A stretch of 64,000 nt of DNA, taken from NCBI RefSeq assembly GCF_018138145.1, contig NZ_CP073104.1:3348001-3412000 (forward strand), read 5' to 3'. Made by a program: the position numbers and the translations under genes. A model generated the notes under the pieces. It saw only the letters and a program-made list of their open reading frames with translations, made no database searches and was not told the DNA's origin. The number at the start of each line of letters is the position of its first letter. Position 1 is the first letter of the stretch. Positions 52,672 to 60,670 of the stretch are shown one piece after another. Origin of the DNA: Pseudomonas sp. SCA2728.1_7. GTDB lineage: Bacteria > Pseudomonadota > Gammaproteobacteria > Pseudomonadales > Pseudomonadaceae.

Positions 52672-53528
52672 GCCGGCGTGTGCGCGATAAACCCGACGAC
52701 TTGATCGAGCACCGGCGCCAGTTGCCGCAATGGTCGTGACAAGGTTGCCACCAACGTAATGTGATTGGGCCGCGAGTAATACAAATCCTGCACCGGCACC
52801 CCGGCCGCGCGGAGTTTGCTCGCAAGACCACCGGTGTTGCGCGTCGGGTTGACCAGATCATCTTTGCTTGCAGCAATCAGCAGAGCCGGCGGTGCGCCGC
52901 GACTGACATGGTTGATCGGCTGCGATTGCGGCGGCGAGTCCGGCCAGAAAAACACCGGGCGCACCTCGGGATTCTTGATTGGCAGAAAGTCATAAGGCCC
53001 GGCCAGACCGATCCAGCCCTGCAAGTCCCGTGGCGACATGCCCACCGCCGCGAGCCACTCACCATCCAGCGCAAGCATCGCCGCGTTATATCCGCCAGAG
53101 CTGTGCCCCATCACATACAAGCGCTGCGGGTTGCCGGAAAACTCGCGGATATGCGCTTTGGCCCACGCCACCGCCCGCGCGCCGTCCTGCAAAAACAGCG
53201 GATAGCGCACCTGCGGATACAAGCGATAATCCGCCACCACCGTGACAATTCCCCGCGACGCCAGCGCTTCGCCGACAAAGCGGTAGTCGACGCGCGAACC
53301 GCTGTTCCAGCTACCGCCATAGAAAAACACCACCACCGGCGCGCCGGGCATCGGCCGATGCGGTACATACACATCGAGCTTCTGCCGAGGGTCGTCGCCA
53401 TAAGCGATGCCCACGGTTTTGTCGTAGGTACTGTCCGGGGTCAGCGCATTGAGTAACTGCACAGGCGAGCAACCGCTCAACACCAGCAGCAACACGATGC
53501 CCAACCCATGCCGGAATAAACCTGCCAT
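52665..53528 (-). CDS. alpha/beta hydrolase lipoprotein (carboxylesterase-like)
   Basis: This 287-residue protein has lipobox LSGC (Cys20) and an esterase fold of the BD-FAE/Aes type: oxyanion motif VVVFFYGGSWNSG (HGG variant YGG), nucleophile elbow GHSSGG, catalytic Asp in ASKDDLVNP and His in RPNHITLV. I chose ATG 53528; the alternative ATG 53567 would overlap the DUF4123 gene by 22 bases. It follows VgrG and DUF4123 on the same strand, so it may be the cargo or immunity-linked partner of a type VI spike; the lipoprotein signal suggests a periplasmic location. Confidence 0.8.
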   Translation of the reverse strand: MAGLFRHGLGIVLLLVLSGCSPVQLLNALTPDSTYDKTVGIAYGDDPRQKLDVYVPHRPMPGAPVVVFFYGGSWNSGSRVDYRFVGEALASRGIVTVVADYRLYPQVRYPLFLQDGARAVAWAKAHIREFSGNPQRLYVMGHSSGGYNAAMLALDGEWLAAVGMSPRDLQGWIGLAGPYDFLPIKNPEVRPVFFWPDSPPQSQPINHVSRGAPPALLIAASKDDLVNPTRNTGGLASKLRAAGVPVQDLYYSRPNHITLVATLSRPLRQLAPVLDQVVGFIAHTPAQ

Positions 53529-53545
53529 ACGCGCCGAACCTCGCT

Positions 53546-54340
53546 TCAGGACTGATCGCCGTGCCACTGCCGTCGTACATGGTCAAGCCGCTGTTGCTGG
53601 GTCAGACCCACCGGCGGTGGCACCAGCACGGCACGCGGATGCAGCAAGCGTAGCCATAACCAGCCATCGAGCACGGTGCGGTCGCTGAATCCCAACGCCA
53701 GGCCTTGTTGAACATGGGAGGACATCGTCGCGTAATCGGTTCCCAGCGATTGGCACCAGCGCCAGACATGTTGCTCCAGAAGGCAGGTTTGCAAGCGTTC
53801 GCGCTGGCGTCGGGTCAGGCTCTCTTCGATGCTCAGCGGTTCGACGGCAAGCCCCGGATTGCGCAACTGCTGCCAGCCCTGACTGCCAATTGCACGGTCG
53901 GCCCAGGTCCCGCCGAACCAGCGCATCTGACGGATCGGCCCGAGCCAGCGGCTCAACTCAGCGGCGTCGCAGGCGTCGAAAAAATAGCTCGCAGTCTGTC
54001 GGTTGTAATAGCTGAGCAAGGCCCGATGACTCAAGCCGAACGACACCGTGAGCATGCGTTGCAAGTGGCTCAGCAACCGTTGAGCACAGACCTCACTACC
54101 CAGCAGCAACCCGCGCCAGGTGTTCGGGTCGCTGTGACACAACGCGGCCAATGCCGGGCAATCGCGCAAATCGATCAGCACCGGGCCGTGCTCGCTGACC
54201 GGTTCGAACTCAGTGCCATCGAACAGATTGAAGCACTGCACGTCGGCAAACGCCCGGCGCAAGATCAGCAAGGCCTGCGGTGCATCCGGGCCATCGAGCA
54301 ACAGCCACTGCGCCATGGACTCGAGTATCGCGCCACTCAT
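53546..54340 (-). CDS. DUF4123 (type VI adaptor/chaperone) protein
   Basis: This 264-residue cytosolic protein has the DUF4123 features MAQWLLLDGPDAPQALLIL, a central FEPVSEHGPVLIDLRD strand and the HLQRMLTVSFGLSHRALLSYYNRQTASYFF region (split by a loop). DUF4123 proteins (Tap/TEC) load effectors on VgrG spikes. It overlaps the vgrG stop by four bases (ATGA) and is followed by the lipoprotein hydrolase gene, as expected for a VgrG-adaptor-effector order. Confidence 0.83.
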   Translation of the reverse strand: MSGAILESMAQWLLLDGPDAPQALLILRRAFADVQCFNLFDGTEFEPVSEHGPVLIDLRDCPALAALCHSDPNTWRGLLLGSEVCAQRLLSHLQRMLTVSFGLSHRALLSYYNRQTASYFFDACDAAELSRWLGPIRQMRWFGGTWADRAIGSQGWQQLRNPGLAVEPLSIEESLTRRQRERLQTCLLEQHVWRWCQSLGTDYATMSSHVQQGLALGFSDRTVLDGWLWLRLLHPRAVLVPPPVGLTQQQRLDHVRRQWHGDQS

Positions 54341-55680
54341 GTTGCGCCGCTCTGTTCAAGCGCGGTGACCAGTCGACAACTGCACACCGACTGGGAGCAA
54401 TGGTTGAAACTGCCGCCGCCAGGGATCAGGCACAACAGCAGCAAAGGCTCACCCGACATCAGCCGTTGCTGCAGGCCGTCACTGACCAGACTGTCGGGCA
54501 GTGGCAACGCCGGGACCTCGTTGCAGTCGCTGTCGGCGGCGATGGGCGGCTGCAGCACACCGCTGATCATCGGTTGATCCGGATCGCCCTCGAAAAAGCT
54601 CACCACCACCTCGACCCCATCGCTCAGCGCGGCCATGGGCGCCTGTGCCAGAGATGGCGCGAGCGGCAGCCAACAGTGACTCGGCGCCGCCCCTTCGCCT
54701 TGATACAGCCAGTCGAATTGCACCGCCACCGGGCGCAAGCGGTCGGGTTGTGGTTCATCGACCGCCACCACCCAGGCGCGTTGCAGGCTGTGCATGCGCA
54801 GGCGCGATAGCGCTTTGGCCGAGGCACACGGTACCTGCACCGCGCCGAACAGTCGGTTGGCGTACGGCGGTTCGTGGGATGGATCGGCGCGATGCTCAAT
54901 GCGTGTCAGCAACCATGGGCGATTGCATTCGGCGAAGGGGTGCCCAGTCACCCGCAGCCAATGGCCGCTGCGCAACGCTGCCAGATCACTGCGACCTTCC
55001 GCGCGATGCACAGCTGATGCATTGGCCGCAGTTGTGCTTTGCAATTGCCACTGGTGCAAGGCCGCAGAACCGTCGGCGTTGTCTTCGCACCGATAACGCA
55101 CGGCACCTGCCAATGGCAACTGCGCCGGATCATCGGCAAAGACCAGGCAATGCCGGTCGCGGTCATGTTCAAAGTAATAGTGAATCCGCGCCTGCGCACA
55201 CAAGCGCTGGACCAGTTGCAGATCGGACTCGCGGTATTGCGTGCAGAACGTCCGGGCCGGGTAGTTGCCATGCAATTGGAAACGGCGCTGAGCACCGACG
55301 ATCCCGTGCTCCCTGAGCACTTGCTCGATGATCTGCGGCACCGAACGACCACTGAAGATGCGCTGACTGAAGCGCAGCGCGAGGCAACCCAGCTTCGGCC
55401 CCAGACGAATCCGGCTCAACTGCAAGCCTTGTCCGTGCTCATGCTGGACAAGGCTCAGCAGTTGCCCGTGCACGCCCTCCCCCGACGGCCCGAAACAGAG
55501 GAACGCCGAACGGTACAGCAGGCCGGCGAGATCCAGGTGCGGATCGTCGATCAACACATCGATCTCGAACGCAAAGGATTCGCTGAGGGCTTCGCTACCG
55601 GTAAAGGCCAGGACTTCGAAGGGGTCGGACAGGCCCGCTACATCGAGACGAAACGACGACTCGTTGACTGGTTCGAACAT
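54337..55680 (-). CDS. short VgrG-like type VI spike protein
   Basis: This 447-residue protein contains the gp27-like part (FRLDVAGLSDPFEVLAFTGSEAL, YRESDLQLVQRLCAQARIHYYFEH, about 11-190) and the gp5 OB-fold (VQFDWLYQGEGAAPSHCWLPLA, then GVEVVVSFFEGDPDQPMISGVL, about 320-390). It is much shorter than typical VgrG proteins: the beta-helical needle and any C-terminal effector domain are absent. The C-terminus of about 50 residues has three cysteines. No other type VI genes are in the window. Confidence 0.82.
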   Translation of the reverse strand: MFEPVNESSFRLDVAGLSDPFEVLAFTGSEALSESFAFEIDVLIDDPHLDLAGLLYRSAFLCFGPSGEGVHGQLLSLVQHEHGQGLQLSRIRLGPKLGCLALRFSQRIFSGRSVPQIIEQVLREHGIVGAQRRFQLHGNYPARTFCTQYRESDLQLVQRLCAQARIHYYFEHDRDRHCLVFADDPAQLPLAGAVRYRCEDNADGSAALHQWQLQSTTAANASAVHRAEGRSDLAALRSGHWLRVTGHPFAECNRPWLLTRIEHRADPSHEPPYANRLFGAVQVPCASAKALSRLRMHSLQRAWVVAVDEPQPDRLRPVAVQFDWLYQGEGAAPSHCWLPLAPSLAQAPMAALSDGVEVVVSFFEGDPDQPMISGVLQPPIAADSDCNEVPALPLPDSLVSDGLQQRLMSGEPLLLLCLIPGGGSFNHCSQSVCSCRLVTALEQSGAT

Positions 55681-55913
55681 GGGCGGATCTCTACAGGAGG
55701 GGCGGCCGGGGATTCTCGCCGAGAGCCATGGCCGAGTAGAGAGCTGAAGTACAACTTAGGAAATGACCTACGCGAAAAGCAGACCGGATGACTTTTCTGG
55801 CCGGGAATGCCAAGCCTTTCGCAAAGATATTGGGAGATATCCCACCGGGTCATGCGAATTTTCCGCCACCTACAGGAAAAATTCACACAACCCGGCGAGA
55901 TCGCCACCTGGCC

Positions 55914-57827
55914 TCAGGAAGACAGGTAGGAGGAGCGGGTCAGGCCCAGACGCAAGGCATCGAGAAATTGCGTGCGCTCACTGGCACTGATGCGGGCACT
56001 GGCGCACTTGTCGCGGTAGTGAGTCATCAGTTCTTCCGGCGACAAGTGCACGTAACGCAGCATGTCTTCGATGGTGTCGTGGGTCTCGATGCCAGCGTGG
56101 TACACGCTGCCATCGGCGTTCTGGTAGATGTTCACCGAGTCGGTGTCACCGAACAGGTTGTGCATGTCACCAAGGATTTCCTGATAGGCGCCGACCAGGA
56201 ACACGCCCAGCAGGTAGTCTTCGCCTTCGTTCAAACCGTGTACCGGCAGGCTGGTTTCGATGCTCTGCTCGTCGACGTACTGGTTGATCTTGCCGTCGGA
56301 GTCGCAGGTCAGGTCTTGCAGCACCGCGCGGCGCAACGGCTCTTCGTCGAGACGGTGCAGCGGGATGATCGGCAGGACCTGATCGATCGCCCAAGTGTCC
56401 GGCAGGCTCTGGAATACCGAGAAGTTGCAGATGTACTTGTCGGCCAGCTTGTCGTTGAGCTCGTCGAGCACCTGACGGTGCGAACGCTGACGGGCTTTCA
56501 GCGAGTTGTGCAGGCGACGGCAAACAGCGAAGTAGCACTGCTCGGCCAAGGCTTTTTCGGCCAGGGTCAGTTTGCCGTCGGCGTACTGCGCGGCCACGTC
56601 GCTCATGTAGTGGGTGGCGCGCCAGTAGGTTTCGGTGACCATTTCAATGTCGGTCGGGCCGAGCAGGTCAACCAGCCATTGCACGGTTTCCGGCAGCGAC
56701 TCCTTGTTTTCGATCTGCGGGATCTCGTCGTTGTGTTTCTCGACGTCGGTCACCTGCACCACCAGCATGGCGTGGTGTGCGGTCAGCGAACGGCCGCTTT
56801 CGGAGAAGATGTGCGGATGCGGCAGGGCCTGCGCGTCGCAGAATTCCTTGAGCATGCCGACCACGACACCGGCGTAATCGTCCATGTCGTAGTTGATCGA
56901 ACTGGCGTTGCGCGAGTGCGTGCCGTCGTAGTCGACACCCAGACCGCCACCGACGTCGATGTGATCGACCGGCAGACCGAGGTTGCGCAGCTCGCCGTAG
57001 TAACGGATCGCTTCTTTGAAGCCGTGCTGATAGTCAGCGAGGTTGGCAATCTGCGAACCCATGTGGAAGTGCAGCAGACGAATGCCTTGATCCAGGCCAG
57101 CGGCGCGGAAGCGCTCGACCACCGACAGCAGTTGCGCCGCCGACAGACCGAACTTGGATTTCTCGCCACCGGTGTCTGCCCACTTCGACGACGCCAGCGA
57201 CGACAGACGCACGCGCAGGCCGACCTGTGGCTTGACCTTCAGCGAGGCGGCTTCTTCGATCACCAGACCGACTTCGGATTCTTTCTCGATGACGATGAAG
57301 ACGTTATGGCCAAGCTTCTGGCCCATCAGCGCCAGACGGATGAACTCACGGTCCTTGTAACCGTTGCAAACGATGGTGCCGCCCTTCGGCGCCAGTGCCA
57401 GCACGGCCAGCAGCTCAGGCTTGGAACCGGCTTCCAGGCCGATGGAGACGTCCTGGGTGGCGATGATGTTCTCGATCACCGCTTCTTGCTGGTTAACCTT
57501 GATCGGGTACAGCGCGGTGTACTTGCTCTGGTATTCCAGGCGCTCGATGTTCGCATCGAAAGCGCCGGTCAACTGGCGTACACGGTCTTGCAGGATGTCG
57601 GGGAAGCGAACCAGCAACGGCAAGGACAAACCGCTTTTGCGCAGTTGGTCGACTTGCTCGAACAGGTCGATAGGCGAGCTGCTCGGGCCGTTCGGACGAA
57701 CTTCGACGCGACCGGCGTCATTGATCGCGAAATACCCGGCCCCCCAATGGCGAATCCCGTAAACACTGCGGCTGTCCGCAACTGTCCATTGGCTGCCATC
57801 GTCTTTGCGTGTGCGTCGTACGGACAT
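55914..57827 (-). CDS. speA: biosynthetic arginine decarboxylase SpeA
   Basis: This 637-residue PLP enzyme converts arginine to agmatine, the first step of putrescine synthesis. The PLP lysine is in YPIKVNQQ (about residue 109); [24 protein letters not shown] and the [11 protein letters not shown] segments follow in the order of the fold III decarboxylases. Length equals the pseudomonad enzyme (PA4839 in PAO1). It lies upstream of a type VI-like set and downstream, on the same strand, of the SUI1-family gene with a structured gap. Confidence 0.95.
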   Translation of the reverse strand: MSVRRTRKDDGSQWTVADSRSVYGIRHWGAGYFAINDAGRVEVRPNGPSSSPIDLFEQVDQLRKSGLSLPLLVRFPDILQDRVRQLTGAFDANIERLEYQSKYTALYPIKVNQQEAVIENIIATQDVSIGLEAGSKPELLAVLALAPKGGTIVCNGYKDREFIRLALMGQKLGHNVFIVIEKESEVGLVIEEAASLKVKPQVGLRVRLSSLASSKWADTGGEKSKFGLSAAQLLSVVERFRAAGLDQGIRLLHFHMGSQIANLADYQHGFKEAIRYYGELRNLGLPVDHIDVGGGLGVDYDGTHSRNASSINYDMDDYAGVVVGMLKEFCDAQALPHPHIFSESGRSLTAHHAMLVVQVTDVEKHNDEIPQIENKESLPETVQWLVDLLGPTDIEMVTETYWRATHYMSDVAAQYADGKLTLAEKALAEQCYFAVCRRLHNSLKARQRSHRQVLDELNDKLADKYICNFSVFQSLPDTWAIDQVLPIIPLHRLDEEPLRRAVLQDLTCDSDGKINQYVDEQSIETSLPVHGLNEGEDYLLGVFLVGAYQEILGDMHNLFGDTDSVNIYQNADGSVYHAGIETHDTIEDMLRYVHLSPEELMTHYRDKCASARISASERTQFLDALRLGLTRSSYLSS

Positions 57828-57960
57828 CGAAGTCCCCTATAAAGAAGTCATAGTGCGTCGCCTGATCGCAGGCCGGCGCAGTCTAAAGTATGAAAATGAC
57901 GGTTCGTCAGCGCGGCGGTAGACCGCACTGACTGCGTGGAGTTTAGAAACCGGTCATGAA

Positions 57961-58046
57961 CAGGCTCTGTGAAAACCATGGAGGCGACGCCGGATCTGAA
58001 CTGCTTCAGCGCCGGATCAAGCCGCAGGTGGGTTTCACAGAGGCTG
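57961..58046 (-). ncRNA. structured leader/terminator-like element between SUI1 gene and speA
   Basis: CAGGCTCTGTGAAAACC (57961-57977) pairs with GGTTTCACAGAGGCTG (58031-58046), with one mismatch and one bulge. The inner part holds the dyad CTGAACTGCTTCAG (57996-58009 region). The right arm abuts the stop codon of the SUI1 gene and the left arm lies about 130 bases upstream of the speA ATG. No T run is present. Role is inferred only from its position. Confidence 0.45.
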
Positions 58047-58418
58047 CTAGCCGCCGGACTTTTTCGCTTTGAAACCGTGCTTGATCAGCTCAGCCAAGAG
58101 TAGCTCGACATGATCGCCCTGGATTTCGATGATGCCGTCTTTCAACGCCCCGCCGGTGCCGCAACGTTTCTTCAACGTTGTCGCCAACTCTTTGAGCGCG
58201 TCTTCGGCCAGAGGCACGCCGGTGATGGTGGTCACCGTCTTGCCGCCACGGCCCTTGCTCTCGCGTCGCACGCGGGCAATGCCGTCGCCGGCCGGGATCA
58301 CGGTTTGTTTGCAGATACAGGCGTCCACCGGCTTGCTGCATTCCGGGCAATGACGACCTGCGTCGGTGGAAAATACCAGGCCACCTAAGGCGGCGAAGGA
58401 TGCGGCTTTTTTGGCCAC
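58047..58418 (-). CDS. translation initiation factor Sui1 family protein
   Basis: This 123-residue YciH-like protein has a small zinc-finger-like cluster (CPECSKPVDACICK, about residues 24-37) and the SUI1 fold (RRESKGRGGKTVTTITGVPL, then GALKDGIIEIQGDH). The start is GTG 58418 with AGAGGA upstream, since the family begins at the AKKAASFAALGGLV segment. In E. coli YciH influences translation start fidelity on certain mRNAs. The neighbour speA and the NUDIX gene match the PAO1 order (PA4839-PA4841). Confidence 0.88.
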   Translation of the reverse strand: MAKKAASFAALGGLVFSTDAGRHCPECSKPVDACICKQTVIPAGDGIARVRRESKGRGGKTVTTITGVPLAEDALKELATTLKKRCGTGGALKDGIIEIQGDHVELLLAELIKHGFKAKKSGG

Positions 58419-58606
58419 CGGCAATCCTCTTGGGAGGACAAAGACTGATCGCAACCTTGGGCAAGGTCAGCGACCGCGAAGCCCCACTCAGGCAGGGGCA
58501 GCGCTACTGCACCGGATGCTTCAATAAAAGCAGGACGGTGCAGCTTGAAAAGGTCGCGCAGTGTAACGGCAAAAATGCGACTTGCTAAGTGCCAATCGGC
58601 GCCAAT

Positions 58607-59164
58607 TCATGTGTTCTTTGCGACGTCGCTTTGCTGCGCCTTCAGATAGCGCTTCAACGCGGCCAGAGAGTCCGGGCAATAAGGCTTTTGCTCGATTTCC
58701 TGCATGACCTGCTCGACCGGAATAAAGCGTGCTTCGAGGACTTCTTCCGGCTGCAGTTTGAGCGGACCGTCCCATACAGCGGAAAACGCCGAACACCACA
58801 GGCGATTGCCGGTGTCCTCGAAGTAGAAATGGTCATGGGCCGTCAACTCGACGCCGCTGACACCCAACTCTTCTTCCAGCTCTCGGGCCGCCGACTCGGC
58901 GTAAGTCTCATCGGCCTGCACCATGCCGCCTGCCGCGACATCCCAGTAACCCGGGTAAATTGCCTTGCTCAACGTGCGCCGGTGCACGCAAAGGTCACCG
59001 GCGGAATTGAACAACATGATGTACGTGCCACGGCCGATCAGCCCGCGCTCGCGTAAATCGGCGCGCACGAGAGCGCCGAGCAGGTTGTCCTGCTCGTCGA
59101 CCCAGGCGATCTGTTCAGCATCCGAGGCGGCGCGATGGGCCGCCTCTTTGGCGTTCTGGCTCAT
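58607..59164 (-). CDS. NUDIX hydrolase
   Basis: This 185-residue YfcD-like hydrolase has the NUDIX box near residues 76-98, GGMVQADETYAESAARELE then EELGV, in the GX5EX7REUXEEXGU pattern. Its N-terminal part (EQIAWVDEQDNLLGALVRADLRERGLIGRG, split by a loop) matches the isopentenyl-diphosphate-isomerase-like group. The substrate is a nucleotide or diphosphate metabolite; details are unknown. It starts 3 bases after the DUF2333 stop, so the two are co-transcribed. Confidence 0.9.
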   Translation of the reverse strand: MSQNAKEAAHRAASDAEQIAWVDEQDNLLGALVRADLRERGLIGRGTYIMLFNSAGDLCVHRRTLSKAIYPGYWDVAAGGMVQADETYAESAARELEEELGVSGVELTAHDHFYFEDTGNRLWCSAFSAVWDGPLKLQPEEVLEARFIPVEQVMQEIEQKPYCPDSLAALKRYLKAQQSDVAKNT

Positions 59165-59167
59165 GTA

Positions 59168-60235
59168 TCAGCCCTGATTGAGCAGTTGACGCAAATCGAT
59201 CACAGCAGCGTTGGCACGGGAAATATAGTTGGCCATGACCAGCGAGTGGTTGGCCAGCACGCCGAAGCCACTGCCGTTAAGAATCATAGGACTCCAGACC
59301 GGTTCCTGCGAGGCTTCCAGTTCACGGATGATCTGACGCACGCTGACGGTGGCGTTCTTCTTCGCCAGGACATCGGCGAAGTCGACTTCGATGGCGCGCA
59401 ACAGGTGCGAGAGTGCCCAGGCCTGACCGCGTGCTTCGTAGAACACGTTGTCGATCTGCATCCACGGAGTCTCGACAACTTCCTCGTCAACCTGCGGCAC
59501 TTCGCCGATGGCCGGCACTTCGGTTTTCAGTGCAGTGTTGAGTTTGACCCGGCCAACACTGGCCGACAGGCGTTGCGACAGCGAGCCGAGACGGGTGCCG
59601 ACATCGCCGAGCCAGTTGTTCAGGTTGTCGGCGCGGGCATAGAACAGCGCGTTTTTCTGGGTTGGATCAGACAGGCGCGCCTGATAGCGGCTCAACGAAT
59701 TGATACCTTCCTGGTACTCCGACTCACTCGACGGCAGGATCCAGCTCTTGTTGTCGAAGTTGAAGCGCGGTTCGGCCTTGGCCAGATCGGCATCTTCCGC
59801 CGACTGCGATTGCGAACGGGCAAAATCTTTGCGCAGAGCGCGGGTCAAGTCACGCACCTGCACCAGTACGCCGTATTCCCAACTCGGCGTGTTGTCCATC
59901 CACAGACCTGGCGGGAAGCGGTCATTGGAGATGTAGCCGCCCGGCTTGTTGAGCAAGGTGCCGGCAACGGTCTTCAGGGTTTCAACCGTGGTGTAGCCGA
60001 TCACCATCTGCTTGCCTTCTTTCTCGGCAGCCACCTGGGCGTTTTGTGCGACCGGAAACAGCGCCGGCTCCTGGCTCCAGTACCAGCCCAGGCCAATGGT
60101 CACCAACAGATAAATGCCGATCAGCGTGGCCAGGGCACGGCTGAACAGCAGCCCGCCAACATAGCTGCGGGTGGCCGACTTGGGCTCGGCGGCTCGTTCA
60201 GGCGCGCTGCCCGCGCGGTTTTTCCAGTCCAGCAT
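59168..60235 (-). CDS. DUF2333 inner membrane protein
   Basis: This 355-residue protein has one membrane anchor near residues 33-53 (RALATLIGIYLLVTIGLGWYW), then a periplasmic domain with the DUF2333 features KPGGYISNDRFPPGLWMDN, EYGVLVQVRDLTRALRKDF and WLGDVGTRLGSLSQRLSASVG. No enzymatic motif is visible. It precedes the NUDIX gene in an operon and is divergent from gcbA. PAO1 has the same order (PA4842 to PA4843, as I recall). Confidence 0.88.
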   Translation of the reverse strand: MLDWKNRAGSAPERAAEPKSATRSYVGGLLFSRALATLIGIYLLVTIGLGWYWSQEPALFPVAQNAQVAAEKEGKQMVIGYTTVETLKTVAGTLLNKPGGYISNDRFPPGLWMDNTPSWEYGVLVQVRDLTRALRKDFARSQSQSAEDADLAKAEPRFNFDNKSWILPSSESEYQEGINSLSRYQARLSDPTQKNALFYARADNLNNWLGDVGTRLGSLSQRLSASVGRVKLNTALKTEVPAIGEVPQVDEEVVETPWMQIDNVFYEARGQAWALSHLLRAIEVDFADVLAKKNATVSVRQIIRELEASQEPVWSPMILNGSGFGVLANHSLVMANYISRANAAVIDLRQLLNQG

Positions 60236-60670
60236 GGCGATATCCTTTCAATCACTTGGGTTCAACGGTTCGACCACAACCATACAACAACGTGCCAGAG
60301 CCGGGCACCCGCGCGTAACGATAAGCCGCAAATCATGTGGGCGAATGACGCTTCGACGCTGACTAAGGGAATCCCCGATGCCCGCGCCTCAGCGATTCGA
60401 ATGGCAGGCTATTGAAAACCCTTGCAAAGCTCATTCATCGCGCGCATGAAATTACGCCTGACAACTCATCCATATCGCCCTGATCAATCAGGGACTGCCC
60501 GTACCATGGGGGTTTGAGCGACGACAAGGTCGAAAACAAAACCGCTCGGTCAGAAACTGAATGGTGACGCATTGCAGATTATTGACGTACGACACTCGTG
60601 TAAGGGAAAAGAGGTGCTAGCATAGAGCCACCAGTCGATCTCAGCATGCAGCCTAACTAGTAGTCAGGAT
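60236..60670. promoter_or_regulatory. divergent upstream region of DUF2333 and gcbA
   Basis: These 435 bases contain no gene. A perfect 16-base palindrome CCCTGATCAATCAGGG (60478-60493) stands out as a candidate operator. Weak -10-like TAGCAT lies near 60617, but no matching -35 at normal spacing is clear. Confidence 0.45.

Noticed and set aside
53529..53567. Longer start (ATG 53567) for the lipoprotein esterase
   Set aside because: It would add a charged 13-residue extension before the signal peptide and overlap the DUF4123 gene by 22 bases; the shorter start gives a normal lipoprotein signal.
55788..57842. 684-codon open frame antisense to speA
   Set aside because: It mirrors the codon pattern of a high-GC gene on the other strand; its product is a His/Val/Gln-rich string without domain features, and speA is unmistakable.
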